Shown: in pieces, positions 36,132-44,877 of the stretch
Numbering within the stretch: position 1 is the stretch's first letter
Layout: each line of letters begins with the position of its first letter
Source: F23-B02 sp963650165
GTDB lineage: Bacteria > Bacillota > Clostridia > Oscillospirales > Oscillospiraceae
Assembly: GCA_963650165.1 (NCBI GenBank)
Contig: CAVJKX010000007.1
Coordinates: forward strand, 1 to 64,000
Reading direction: 5' to 3'
Length of the DNA: 64,000 bases
The notes under the pieces: generated by a model
Databases searched by the model: none
What the model was told of the DNA's origin: nothing
What the model saw: only the letters and a program-made list of their open reading frames with translations
Program-made: the position numbers and the translations under genes

Positions 36132-36166
36132 GAAAAAACACCGCATCCGGTAATCCGGATGCGGTG
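36132..36166 (-). terminator. Terminator of the NMO1-hotdog unit
   Basis: CACCGCATCCGG / CCGGATGCGGTG with a 4-nt loop, followed on the minus strand by a run of Ts (complement of 36132-36138). Confidence 0.88.
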
Positions 36167-36194
36167 CAAAAGAGAGATGCAACAATGTTTATAT

Positions 36195-36656
36195 TTACGG
36201 TTTCGGCATGAGGTAAAACACGATGTGCACATCGGCACAATGCACGCCGTTGGCGTCCATGACGGGAACATCAAGCGGATACTGGCCCTTGCCGTGCTCT
36301 TCGACGTAGGCTATGCGCTCTTTTGCTTCCTCTTCGGTCATGGAAATATCGACAATCAGGTCGCACTTGGTCGGCTTGCGGTAATCGATGTTCACGCTCT
36401 TGATGATAGGCACATACTTGCCTGCGTAGGTGCACTTGATGAGCGTGGCGCCCGAGGACTCGGCCAGCACAAAGTAGCTGCCGGCATAGACGATGTCCAC
36501 ATGGTTCAGATGCATGCTGTTTGCAGGCAGCCTGACGACCACATGGCGCTCCTCGGCGACTTCCGGGATAAGCCCGGCAACGTTCAGAAAGTTTATCTTC
36601 CCGTGCTGAAGATTATATTTCGCATCTTCAAAAAAGGCTTCGTTCATTTCAGCCAT
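36195..36656 (-). CDS. Hotdog-fold protein (thioesterase/DUF4442-like)
   Basis: 153 residues from the ATG at 36656 (AAAGGAA about 9 nt upstream). The region LNHVDIVYAGSYFVLAESSGA followed by KSVNIDYRKPTKCDLIVDISM is the hotdog pattern of PaaI/YiiD-type acyl-CoA thioesterases and DUF4442 proteins: central helix near the N-terminal third, then the antiparallel sheet. It may release the product from CoA or bind an acyl-CoA intermediate. It follows NMO1 by 28 nt, so the two are one unit. No certain catalytic residue can be named. Confidence 0.72.
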   Translation of the reverse strand: MAEMNEAFFEDAKYNLQHGKINFLNVAGLIPEVAEERHVVVRLPANSMHLNHVDIVYAGSYFVLAESSGATLIKCTYAGKYVPIIKSVNIDYRKPTKCDLIVDISMTEEEAKERIAYVEEHGKGQYPLDVPVMDANGVHCADVHIVFYLMPKP

Positions 36657-36684
36657 ATTCGGTTCCTTTCTATATTCGTGCGTC

Positions 36685-37800
36685 TCAGTCGACAACGTAC
36701 TTTGCAGACAGTCCGCGGATTATAGTCTCGGCATCGCTCACGACCTTCTCGACCATGTCCTTGGTCTTTGGCAGGTCGGTGATACGCTGTGCGCACTCGC
36801 CTGCGCCGGCCATTGCGTGCTCCACGTCGCCCTTGTAGGTGGCGGCAACGCCGTGACGCTCGAAGGTGAGCAGCTCCATGGGGATGCTGGAGAAGTCGTC
36901 GGGAACGCCGACATAGGAGCCGGGAGCTTCCTTTGCGGTGTTGTAAGCGTGCTGCAGGGAAACGTTGCTGCGCAGCCAGCGTGCCGGGCCGACAAAGCCG
37001 CGGGCAATGATCGTGCCGCCGTCGGCACAGTCAACGACCATCTTCTTCCACAGCTCGCAGAAGTCGCTCTCCTCGGTCGCGAGGAAGCGGGTGCCCATCT
37101 GAACGCCGTCGGCGCCCATTGCGAGGGCAGCTGCAAGGCTCTTGCCGTCGCAGAAGCCGCCGGTGCCGCAGACGATGGTGTTTTCATCGGAGAACTTCTC
37201 GACGATGTCGGGCAGCAGGGTCATGCTGTGAACGGGCTGCCATGCGGTGTGCATGCCGCCCTCGTGGCCGGATGCGATGAGGACCTGTACGCCTGCCTTC
37301 TTGCAGCGGGCTGCGGTGCGCACGCCGGGGAAAACGTGCATCCAGATCATGCCCTGCTCCTTGACGAAGTTTGCCCAGGGCATCGGATCGCCTGCCGTGG
37401 TGACGAGGACGCGGAAGCGGCGCTTCATCTCGGGATCGTTCTCGCGCAGCTCCTTGATGGCCTGCATGACCTTCATCGCGTTGCCCTTGACCTCGGCGGA
37501 GACCATTACGTTTGCGCCGAAGATACCGTCGGATTCCCTGGTCTCTTCAAATACGCGGGTGAACATTTTCTTGAAGATGGTGACGTCGTCGTCGCTGGTC
37601 TCGGCGTGTGCCTGCTTGCAGAAATCCTCGAAAACGATGGGGTTGGATTCGCGGGAGGTGGTGGCGAAGGTGCTGCACAGGCCGAGGCAGCCGGCGTTTG
37701 CGGCCGCGATGCACAGGCTCGTTACGGGGTAGGGACCCATGCCTGCCTGAATGATGGGGTATTTGAGCCCAACGAGCTCGGTAAGTCTTGTTTTGATCAT
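36685..37800 (-). CDS. NMO/FabK-like FMN flavoprotein 1
   Basis: 371 residues. TIM-barrel flavoprotein of the nitronate monooxygenase/2-nitropropane dioxygenase family: KYPIIQAGMG at the N-terminus, the SGHEGGMH loop with the conserved His, and the FMN phosphate site GADGVQMGTRFLATEE. The family includes oxygen-using NMO and the NADH enoyl-ACP reductase FabK. In an anaerobe and among acyl-CoA genes, an FMN-based reductase role is more likely. AAGGAG precedes the ATG. It is the longest and most divergent of three members in this cluster. Confidence 0.83.
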   Translation of the reverse strand: MIKTRLTELVGLKYPIIQAGMGPYPVTSLCIAAANAGCLGLCSTFATTSRESNPIVFEDFCKQAHAETSDDDVTIFKKMFTRVFEETRESDGIFGANVMVSAEVKGNAMKVMQAIKELRENDPEMKRRFRVLVTTAGDPMPWANFVKEQGMIWMHVFPGVRTAARCKKAGVQVLIASGHEGGMHTAWQPVHSMTLLPDIVEKFSDENTIVCGTGGFCDGKSLAAALAMGADGVQMGTRFLATEESDFCELWKKMVVDCADGGTIIARGFVGPARWLRSNVSLQHAYNTAKEAPGSYVGVPDDFSSIPMELLTFERHGVAATYKGDVEHAMAGAGECAQRITDLPKTKDMVEKVVSDAETIIRGLSAKYVVD

Positions 37801-37866
37801 GATGGTTTCTCCTTTTTAATGATTTTTGTGACCGGCTCACGCCGGAATGTTACCTTTCTGACTATT

Positions 37867-37912
37867 ACTATAGCAAGTCTCGGCTCCATATCCCAGAGCA
37901 GTCCATACAAAA
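37867..37912 (-). promoter_or_regulatory. Promoter and TTTYGTAG-like element of NMO1
   Basis: Minus strand TTTTGTAT (complement of 37905-37912), 40 bp start to start ahead of TATAGT (complement of 37867-37872). One base off the shared element. Confidence 0.45.
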
Positions 37913-38029
37913 GTATGCACCGGCCGACATTGTGGAATTAGTCACCTTGACCAGATACGAAGCTTTAAAGTGTCCCCCGGCAGAGGACTGTCTGCTCGGG
38001 GGACGGGTACCTTGCGGCACTTATTCGGA

Positions 38030-39427
38030 TCAGCAAAGGCCGATAGCCTGCCAGAGAGGAACGCTGGCCGTCATGGCGATGAGGGTCATGACCATGTAGG
38101 CATAGGAGGCCTTCTGTGCGCAGGGATAATCCACGCACTTGTCGCCGGTCATCTTGATGAAGCCGACAACGGACGGGTTGCCGTAAGCGGTGTTCCAGTA
38201 GGTTCCGCACAGCCACTCGACGAAGACGAGGATGAACATGCTCATTCCGTTTGCCTCCATAAGAGGTCCGAAGATCGCGATCATCATCGTGAGCATGCAG
38301 GTCTGGGAAACGATCGCATAACGCAGTACGAAGGTGATGATGCACAGGCAGGGAACAAAGATGTACGGGCTGCTCATGATGGGTGCGAAGACGGGGCCGA
38401 GCAGGCTTGCCAGCCATGCGCTGACGCCGGTGCTGTTCATGAACTTTGCGATGCTGAGGATACCGCCGATGAAGACGACGAGAGTCCACTGGCCCTTTGC
38501 GTTCGCTTCGGGTGCGGTGAGAAGGCCGGTGGCGAAGAACGCAACGTCTGCCGCGATTGCAACGAAGCCTGCGTCAACGCCGTGCAGCTTCTGAGTGATC
38601 CAGAGAACGATGGCGATGGCAACGATGATGATGCCCTGCTTCTCCTTCTTGCTCACGGGGCCCAGAGCGTTGAACTGCTCCTTGAGGAAGGTAACGTCGC
38701 CGGCGAGCTTCTCCTTCGGCTTGCAGATCACCGTGCAGTACAGATATGTGAGAACGATGAGCACGAGATACCATACGATCGTGCACTTGAGCCAGGAGCC
38801 CCAGGTGAAGGTGAGGCCCTGCATGAAGCCTATCATCAGCGCAACGAAAGCCGAGCCTGACATGAAGGCGATGCCGAGGATGTAGGTGCCCATGAAGTTT
38901 GCAAACCACAGGCCGCGCGCCGCTTTGCTGTTCGGCTCCGCGCCGACGGCTTCACAGACCTGGCCGATCAGGGGCGCCATAATGGAGGTCTTTGCATAGG
39001 AGCTGGGGATCATCGGGGTCGTGATGATGCCTGCGAGCATCATTGCGGTGACCTGGCCGCGGTAGGTTCCGGGGAACTTGGTAAGCACCCACAGCGCAAG
39101 ACGCTTCATAAAGCCGCTGTTATTGATGCCGACCGACATGATGAACACGCCGATGCACAGCCATACGGTGGTGCCGGAAAATTCGACCGTGATATCGGCA
39201 ACGGCGCCGAGCTTGAACACAAGCATCAGTACCATGGTCGCGAGCGTCGCCACCCAGTCGGGCAGGGCTCCGGAGATCAGGCACGTCAGCAGGAATGCGA
39301 AGCACCCGAGGTACTGCCAGCCCTGGCGGGTCATCATATCCGTCTCGGGAGGCAGGTAGGCGATCAGAAGCATCAGGACTATACCTCCCAGGATGCCGAA
39401 AATCGTCTTTTTCATTTGTTTGCTCAT
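38030..39427 (-). CDS. DASS/SLC13-family anion transporter
   Basis: 465 residues from the ATG at 39427, which has AAGGAG 8 nt upstream; a GTG 9 nt earlier overlaps that site and is rejected. About 11-12 hydrophobic segments in the divalent anion:sodium symporter pattern, with repeated SNT/SST-like hairpins (MIPSSYAKTSIMAPL and the second half VEWLCGTYWNTAYGNPSVVGF). Members carry di- and tricarboxylates, sulfate or other organic anions. As the only transporter in the cluster it is the likely importer of the acid used by the ligases and CoA-transferases. Confidence 0.85.
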   Translation of the reverse strand: MSKQMKKTIFGILGGIVLMLLIAYLPPETDMMTRQGWQYLGCFAFLLTCLISGALPDWVATLATMVLMLVFKLGAVADITVEFSGTTVWLCIGVFIMSVGINNSGFMKRLALWVLTKFPGTYRGQVTAMMLAGIITTPMIPSSYAKTSIMAPLIGQVCEAVGAEPNSKAARGLWFANFMGTYILGIAFMSGSAFVALMIGFMQGLTFTWGSWLKCTIVWYLVLIVLTYLYCTVICKPKEKLAGDVTFLKEQFNALGPVSKKEKQGIIIVAIAIVLWITQKLHGVDAGFVAIAADVAFFATGLLTAPEANAKGQWTLVVFIGGILSIAKFMNSTGVSAWLASLLGPVFAPIMSSPYIFVPCLCIITFVLRYAIVSQTCMLTMMIAIFGPLMEANGMSMFILVFVEWLCGTYWNTAYGNPSVVGFIKMTGDKCVDYPCAQKASYAYMVMTLIAMTASVPLWQAIGLC

Positions 39428-39873
39428 GAGTTTCACTCCTTCTTAAATTTGTTTCTCTGCTTTCGCTTCGTTAGTTAATTATCTGTCAACCTGTAGGTAG
39501 ATTACACCGAAATCCGCAGTTTTTCACCAACAAAGACTACGAAATCCGCAATCAGAATATTCTTTTTTTTGTAGTCAATAACCAAGCTGCCCGAGAGCAT
39601 GCATTCCGGCGGTTTTTTGCTATTAAATATGTATTATTCAAACACCCTGCTGTAAATTGCCGAAAAAAGCGCAGTCGGGCGCCTCTTCGTTTTTCGTTTT
39701 TCCGGCTGGTGAGCTCTTTGTACATTTCCTCCAAAACACGTCGCCGCTGCCGGCCGTATCTTTGGTCTGAATACTGTTGAGACGTGGACACGGCTTTGAT
39801 ATATTTTTAATTAGCAAAGGACAAACACGAAAATGTCAATTCAAACGTCAAGCATCATTAGGAGGTAGCATAA
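39428..39873. other. 446-bp divergent control region between the transporter and NMO2
   Basis: No convincing gene; a 79-codon minus frame at 39552-39791 lacks a ribosome site and family. It contains GTTAGTTAATT (39470-39480, the complement of the element at 33029-33039), the transporter promoter, CGAAATCCGCA repeated at 39508-39518 and 39540-39550 (32 bp apart), TTTTTTGTAG at 39565-39574, and a TAGGAGGT site for NMO2. Confidence 0.6.
39501..39544 (-). promoter_or_regulatory. Promoter and TTTYGTAG element of the transporter
   Basis: Minus strand TTTCGTAG (complement of 39537-39544), 38 bp start to start ahead of TGTAAT (complement of 39501-39506); TTGGTG at the -35 place with an 18-bp spacer. 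Confidence 0.5.
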
Positions 39874-40866
39874 ATGAAAACGAAACTTACTGAAATGTTC
39901 GGCATTGATTACCCGATAGTCCAGAGCGGCATGCAGTGGCTGGCTGTTCCTCAGCTCGCTTCCGCAGTCTGCAACGCAGGCGGCATCGGCACCATCAACG
40001 TCACCTGCTGGCCCACTCTCGACGAGTTTGCGGACGCACTCGACGAGATGAACAGCCTGACCAGCAAACCCTACATCGTAAACATCTCCCTCGCACCCAC
40101 CCAGCGTCTGGACAGCGACGAGATCCGCAAGACCATCAAGCTCTGCGGCGAGAAGCACGTTGCGGCCATTGAGACCAGCGCCGAGGATCCCCGCGAGTTC
40201 ATCGCGGACATCAAGTCCGCAGGCATGCGTCATTTCCACAAGTGCCCCAACTACAAGGTTTCCCTGAGCATGGAGCGCAAGGGTCTTGACGGCGTCATCA
40301 TTGCCGGCTACGAGGTCGGCGGACATCCCTCCGCAGACGGCGTCGGCACCTTCGTCATCGCACGCCGCTGCGCAGCCGACATGAAGATCCCCGTCATCGC
40401 GGCAGGCGGCATCGCCGACGGCCACGGTCTTGCGGCAGCACTTGCACTCGGAGCTTCCGGCGTCGCAATGGGCACCCGCTTTGTCTGTGTCGATGAGTGC
40501 CCGATCTCCGAGAACCACCGCCAGTGGATCATCAACCACACCGAAAAGGACACCGTTCTCTGCCAGAAGACCATCGGCAGCATGATGCGCGTATCCAAGA
40601 ACAACGCTTCCCTGCTCGCAAACGAGATCGAGAACCGCGGTCTGCGCACCGGCAAGGGTCCCATGGACATCCTCAAGGAGCAGATGCCCGTCATCACCGG
40701 CCAGAAGACCCGCGTGGCCTTCCTCGACGGCAATGTCGACAGCGCCATCTTCTGCGCAGGCATGGGCATGGGTCTTGTTCACGACGTCGTTCCCGTCAAA
40801 GAGCTGCTCGACCGCATGGTCAAGGAAGCGGAAGAGACCGTGAACGGCCTCAAGGCATCCTTCTGA
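39874..40866 (+). CDS. NMO/FabK-like FMN flavoprotein 2
   Basis: 330 residues. Same TIM-barrel family as NMO1 and NMO3: DYPIVQSGMQWLA, the EVGGHPSADG loop with His, IPVIAAGGIADGHGLAAAL, and the FMN phosphate site GASGVAMGTRF. The N-terminus TKLTEMFGIDYPIVQ.GMQW is nearly the same as in NMO3 (TKLTEMLGIEYPIVQGCMQW), so these two are recent paralogues. AGGAGG precedes the ATG. Single-gene unit with its own terminator. Substrate unknown; an FMN-dependent enoyl reductase is plausible. Confidence 0.87.
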   Translation: MKTKLTEMFGIDYPIVQSGMQWLAVPQLASAVCNAGGIGTINVTCWPTLDEFADALDEMNSLTSKPYIVNISLAPTQRLDSDEIRKTIKLCGEKHVAAIETSAEDPREFIADIKSAGMRHFHKCPNYKVSLSMERKGLDGVIIAGYEVGGHPSADGVGTFVIARRCAADMKIPVIAAGGIADGHGLAAALALGASGVAMGTRFVCVDECPISENHRQWIINHTEKDTVLCQKTIGSMMRVSKNNASLLANEIENRGLRTGKGPMDILKEQMPVITGQKTRVAFLDGNVDSAIFCAGMGMGLVHDVVPVKELLDRMVKEAEETVNGLKASF

Positions 40867-40959
40867 TACCGCGGCGTTTTATAAACGTCTTCCTACCATA
40901 CAACCCTATTCCTTCCTTAATCTGATGGTACGGATGCTGCTGATCCGTACCGAAGCCCG

Positions 40960-40991
40960 AAAAGCCTCCGGTCGCCGACCGGAGGTTTTTT
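40960..40991 (+). terminator. Terminator of NMO2
   Basis: AAAAGCCTCCGGTC / GACCGGAGGTTTTTT with a 3-nt loop. A further hairpin without T-run (GGTACGGAT / ATCCGTACC, 40927-40951) precedes it. Confidence 0.88.
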
Positions 40992-41002
40992 GGTGCAAAA
41001 AA

Positions 41003-41032
41003 CGTGCCGGCAGGTAAAAACCTGCCGGCACG
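41003..41032 (-). terminator. Terminator of the enoate reductase gene
   Basis: CGTGCCGGCAGG / CCTGCCGGCACG perfect 12-bp stem with a 6-nt loop, followed on the minus strand by TTTTTTG. Confidence 0.9.
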
Positions 41033-41053
41033 CTGCTTTTTATCAGATTGTGA

Positions 41054-43054
41054 TCACAGGCTGCGGGCCGCTTCGTAGCCGTCCCATATGGCGCCCATGA
41101 TATTGCGCACGCGGCGGCCGTCGCCGATCGCAAGGACGTTCTCGTAGTCGTCGCGGATCTCGTCAAAGAGCGCATGCTTTGCCTCCATGCCGACGGCAGC
41201 AACGATCGTGTCACCCTCCGCCAGAGCGGGAGTGCCGTCAATTTCGTAGTAGACCCCCTTTGCGTCGACGGAATCCAGAGCGGCGTTTTCAATGATCTTC
41301 ACGCCGTGGAACACGAGCAGATCGCGCAGCATAAGGTCGTTCATGGCCGGCAGCTTTGCCGAGCGCAGCAGCTTATGCCGCGCCAGCAGCGTTACGGTAT
41401 GGCCGTTCTGCACGAGGTGCAGCGCAAGCTCGCAGGCGACGAGGCCCGCTCCGATGACGACGACAGATCTGCCCGCTTCCGCCTTGCCCTCGAGCACGTC
41501 GATCGCGCCGACGACGTTTCCGCCGTCCGCACCGGGCAGAGCAAGCTTTCTGGGAGTGCTGCCCTCGGCAACGAACACGGTCTGCGGCCTGAGTGAATCG
41601 AGCAGAGCCTTGTCGGCGCGCGTGTTCAGGCGCACGTCAACGCCCAGGCGGGCAAGCTCCGCGCCGTACCATGCGACGAGATCGCGGTCGGCCTTCTTGA
41701 AGCTCGGAACACCGGCGGGTCTGAGCGCGCCGCCGAGAGCGTCGCCTGCCTCGAGCAGCGTGACCTCATGGCCGCGCAGCGCGCTGACTCTTGCGGCCTC
41801 AAGACCGGCGGGGCCTCCGCCGACAACGGCAACGCGTTTTTTCTCTGCCGCGGGGACGATGCCCACGAGCCGCTCGCGCGAGCATTCGGGGTTGACCGCG
41901 CACGAGCCCACTGCGCCCGCAAACGCGCGGCCGAAGCAGCCCTCGTGGCAGCACAGGCAGGGACGTATAAGCTCGAGCTGCTCATTGCGCACCTTGCGGA
42001 CGTAGTCCGGCTCGGTCAGGAGCGGACGCGCAAGGCCGATCATGTCGCAGCGGCCGTCGCGCAGCGCCTGCGCCGCCAGATCGGGATCGTCCATGCGGCC
42101 TGCCGCAAGCACCGGCACGTCGACGACCTGCTTTACCTTCTCGGCAAACTGCAGATAGCAGCCCTTGTCGAAGTACATGGGCGGATGTGCCCAGTACCAG
42201 CTGTCGTATGTTCCGGCATCAACGTCCAGGGCGTCATAGCCGGCATCGACAAGTATCTTCGCGGCCTGAAGTCCCTCCTCGGTGTCGCGGCCGAGCTCGG
42301 TGAATTCCTCGCCGGGCACCGCGCCCTGACGCAGGTCCTTTATGTAGCTTTTAAGGGAGAAGCGCAGGATAACGGGGAAGTCCTCGCCGCAGTATTTCTT
42401 GATCTTCTGCACGATCTCGACGGCAAAGCGCAGGCGGCCGTTGAGATCTCCGCCGTATTTGTCCGTGCGCTTATTGAACAGCGACATGGCAAAGCAGTCG
42501 AGCAGATAACCCTCGTGCACTGCATGGACCTCGACGCCGTCATAGCCGCATTTCTTTGCGATGGCGGCCGATACGCCGAACTGCTCGACTATCCGCTCGA
42601 TCTCCTCGGTCGTCAGCTCGCGGCACTCTATGCGCGGGTTCCAGCGGTTGCTGATCGTGCTGGGTGCGACGAACTTGCGGTCGTGTATCATGGCCGGCAT
42701 TGCGCTGCGGCCGAGTCCGGCGGTGAGCTGAACGAATATTTTGGTGTCGAATGCGTGCACGCGGTCCGTGAGCTCGCGCGCGGACTTGATGTACTTGCCG
42801 GGGCAAATCGTCGGGCACGGGAAGGAGCCGGGGCTGTGTACCTCGATGTTGTTATCGACCCAGTTTGCGCCGGTGATGATGAGGCCGACGCCTCCGGCTG
42901 CTCTGCGGACAAAATAATCAACGGCATCGGGCAGATAGGCTCCGTCCTCGTCATTGTGCGTAACAGTGCCCATGGCGGCCATAAAATAGCGGTTTTTTAT
43001 GCGCGTGCCTCGTATCGAAAACGGGGTGAAAAGCGTCTTGTGTGCCTGGTTCAT
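41054..43054 (-). CDS. 2-enoate / 2,4-dienoyl-CoA reductase family flavoprotein
   Basis: 666 residues from the ATG at 43054, which has AGGAGG 8 nt upstream; earlier in-frame starts have none. Domains: an old-yellow-enzyme TIM barrel (1-340) with HEGYLL and YWAHPPMYF, a 4Fe-4S site with Cys366, Cys369, Cys373 and Cys385 (spacing 3-4-12, as in E. coli FadH), then an FAD/NAD(P)H part with VVGGGPAGLEAAR and VVIGAGLVACELA. Length and the WAHPPMY motif are close to clostridial 2-enoate reductase; BaiCD and BaiH are also relatives. It reduces a C=C bond beside a carboxylate or thioester with NAD(P)H. Oxygen-sensitive cofactor, cytoplasmic. It follows the gamma-carbonic-anhydrase gene by 64 nt. Confidence 0.88.
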   Translation of the reverse strand: MNQAHKTLFTPFSIRGTRIKNRYFMAAMGTVTHNDEDGAYLPDAVDYFVRRAAGGVGLIITGANWVDNNIEVHSPGSFPCPTICPGKYIKSARELTDRVHAFDTKIFVQLTAGLGRSAMPAMIHDRKFVAPSTISNRWNPRIECRELTTEEIERIVEQFGVSAAIAKKCGYDGVEVHAVHEGYLLDCFAMSLFNKRTDKYGGDLNGRLRFAVEIVQKIKKYCGEDFPVILRFSLKSYIKDLRQGAVPGEEFTELGRDTEEGLQAAKILVDAGYDALDVDAGTYDSWYWAHPPMYFDKGCYLQFAEKVKQVVDVPVLAAGRMDDPDLAAQALRDGRCDMIGLARPLLTEPDYVRKVRNEQLELIRPCLCCHEGCFGRAFAGAVGSCAVNPECSRERLVGIVPAAEKKRVAVVGGGPAGLEAARVSALRGHEVTLLEAGDALGGALRPAGVPSFKKADRDLVAWYGAELARLGVDVRLNTRADKALLDSLRPQTVFVAEGSTPRKLALPGADGGNVVGAIDVLEGKAEAGRSVVVIGAGLVACELALHLVQNGHTVTLLARHKLLRSAKLPAMNDLMLRDLLVFHGVKIIENAALDSVDAKGVYYEIDGTPALAEGDTIVAAVGMEAKHALFDEIRDDYENVLAIGDGRRVRNIMGAIWDGYEAARSL

Positions 43055-43118
43055 TGTTATTCCTCCTATTATACTTCGGTTTATATGCAAATCGCGCGGC
43101 GCGTCCGCTGCCGTGCGC

Positions 43119-43652
43119 TTACACTTTCTGCTGCCCGGCCGGGAAATAATTGCTCGGGTCAAGGTACTCCGCCGTCAGGCGCACATACCAGTCCTTCGTG
43201 GCCTGCCAGCTGTCGCGGTCGGCCTGGGTGAGCGGGCGCAGCGGCTTTGCCGGGATACCGGCGACAAGCGTCTCGGGCGGCACGGTCTTGCCCTGCGGCA
43301 CGAGCGCCGATTCGCCTACGACGCTGCCCTCGCCGATGACGCAGCCGAGGCTGAGCACCGCGCCCATGCCTATGCTGACCTCGGGGCCGAGGTATTTTGC
43401 GTGTATGATGGCGCCGTGGCCGACGGTGACGCGCTTTGAAAGGACGCAGCGTCCTCCCGCGTGGATAATGACGCCGTCCTCCACCGTGACCTCCTCCTCG
43501 AGGACGATCTCGGCGGCATCGGCGCGTATGACCGCTCCGGGGCCGATATAGCAGCGCGCACCGACGGTAACGTCGCCGATGAGCTCGGCGCTGCCGCTTA
43601 CAAACGCCGTGGGGTCAATGCGCGGACTTTTTCCGCGAAACGAATAAAGCAT
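43119..43652 (-). CDS. Gamma-carbonic-anhydrase-like hexapeptide protein (CaiE/PaaY type)
   Basis: 177 residues from the ATG at 43652 (GGAGA 7-9 nt upstream). Left-handed beta-helix made of hexapeptide repeats, with the histidines IIHAGG, VGHGAIIHA that bind metal in gamma-class carbonic anhydrases, and a C-terminal helix. Relatives CaiE and PaaY sit in carnitine and phenylacetate CoA pathways; PaaY acts as a thioesterase on dead-end CoA products. A helper role with CoA intermediates is the likely one here. It precedes the enoate reductase gene by 64 nt. Confidence 0.87.
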   Translation of the reverse strand: MLYSFRGKSPRIDPTAFVSGSAELIGDVTVGARCYIGPGAVIRADAAEIVLEEEVTVEDGVIIHAGGRCVLSKRVTVGHGAIIHAKYLGPEVSIGMGAVLSLGCVIGEGSVVGESALVPQGKTVPPETLVAGIPAKPLRPLTQADRDSWQATKDWYVRLTAEYLDPSNYFPAGQQKV

Positions 43653-43673
43653 GACTGTATCTCCATTTCCGAC

Positions 43674-43711
43674 AAAAAACCGAGCGGCCCGGCCCGTAGG
43701 CAGAGCCGCTC
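43674..43711 (-). terminator. Terminator or attenuator after NMO3
   Basis: On the minus strand GAGCGGC / GCCGCTC stem followed by GGTTTTTTG. It lies between NMO3 and the gamma-carbonic-anhydrase gene, so expression of the latter pair needs readthrough or another promoter. Confidence 0.75.
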
Positions 43712-43748
43712 CTGACAAAAAAGAAGGGGGATTAGTGAGTTGGCTTAA

Positions 43749-44717
43749 TTATGCGAATTTTGCGATGGTTGCTTCGCACTCGCTCATCATCCGATCGATG
43801 ATCGTCTTGACGGGCAGCACGTCGTGGATCAGGCCGGAGGTCTGGCCGCAGCAGATGACGCCGCAGTTTTCCACGTCCGCATTTTCGAAGAACATCCTGC
43901 AGGCCGTCTTGCCCGCCATGTCCTGAGCAACATCCTTAAATTCGCAGCCGGCCTGCTCCTGTGCAAAGACGCGCTTTGCGACCTCGCTCTTGTACATACG
44001 CGTGGTGTTCTGGAACGAACGCAGAAGCAGAATGGTCTCCATCTCGTTTGCGTGCTCTACGAGGTAGTTCTTTACCGCCGGGAGTACGGGGCACTCCTCG
44101 GACAGCAGGAAGCGTGTGCCCATGTAAACGCCGTCGGCGCCGAGCATGAGCGCTGCCGCCATCTGGCGGCCTGTGGATACGCCGCCGGCGCAGATGACCG
44201 GAATGTCGAGCGCTTCCACGCAGCGCGGCGTGAGGACCATCGTGCCGAGGTCGTTCTCGCCGGGGTGGCCCGCACATTCAAAGCCGTCGGCGACGACCAT
44301 GTCCGCGCCGAGAGACTGTGCCTTGAGCGCGTGCTTTACGGTGGTGCACTTGTGGATGAGTACCATGCCCGCATCCTTGATCGCCTTGACCATGTCGTCC
44401 TTCGGCGGACGGCCTGCGGTCTCCATGACCTTGACGCCCTCCTCGGCACAGACGCGGATATAGCCTGCGTAGTCGGGAACGACGAGCGACGGCATAAGCG
44501 TGAGGTTGACGGCAAAGGGCTTGCTCGTCATGGTCTTGATCTTGCGGATCTCCGCCTGAAGCTCATCGGCCGAGGAGAAGGTGCTCGACGAGAGCAGGCC
44601 GAGGCCGCCTGCCTCGGACACGGCGGCGACCAGCGGTGCGCGGGATATCCACTGCATGCAGCCCTGTACGATGGGATATTCTATTCCCAGCATTTCTGTA
44701 AGTTTGGTATTAACCAT
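43749..44717 (-). CDS. NMO/FabK-like FMN flavoprotein 3
   Basis: 322 residues; AGGAGGT precedes the ATG at 44717. Family marks: EYPIVQGCMQW, FECAGHPGENDLG with the conserved His, IPVICAGGVSTGRQMAAAL and GADGVYMGTRFLLSEE. The length and the ECAGHPGE loop are nearest to FabK (EGMESGGHIGE), the FMN/NADH enoyl reductase. It follows acyl-CoA ligase 2 by 160 nt and ends in its own terminator. Together with NMO1 and NMO2 it makes three members within 9 kb. Confidence 0.87.
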   Translation of the reverse strand: MVNTKLTEMLGIEYPIVQGCMQWISRAPLVAAVSEAGGLGLLSSSTFSSADELQAEIRKIKTMTSKPFAVNLTLMPSLVVPDYAGYIRVCAEEGVKVMETAGRPPKDDMVKAIKDAGMVLIHKCTTVKHALKAQSLGADMVVADGFECAGHPGENDLGTMVLTPRCVEALDIPVICAGGVSTGRQMAAALMLGADGVYMGTRFLLSEECPVLPAVKNYLVEHANEMETILLLRSFQNTTRMYKSEVAKRVFAQEQAGCEFKDVAQDMAGKTACRMFFENADVENCGVICCGQTSGLIHDVLPVKTIIDRMMSECEATIAKFA

Positions 44718-44877
44718 AATATTACCTCCTGAATGTATTCACATGTGCCGCCGTGCGGCATCTGGTTGTCTGTAATTTCACATTATCAAACGGAGGCTCT
44801 CTTCTCAACACCGTTTTCTCCAAAAAACAGGAGCCCGCGCCGCCGCTGTATGGGCATTGCATACAAGCGTCGGCCCG

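Noticed and set aside
34639..36153. A 504-codon plus-strand frame
   Set aside because: Antisense shadow of CoA-transferase 1, which has the ribosome site, family motifs and terminator.
39552..39791. A 79-codon minus-strand frame in the transporter/NMO2 control region
   Set aside because: No ribosome site, no recognisable domain, low-complexity basic composition, and it lies over regulatory repeats.
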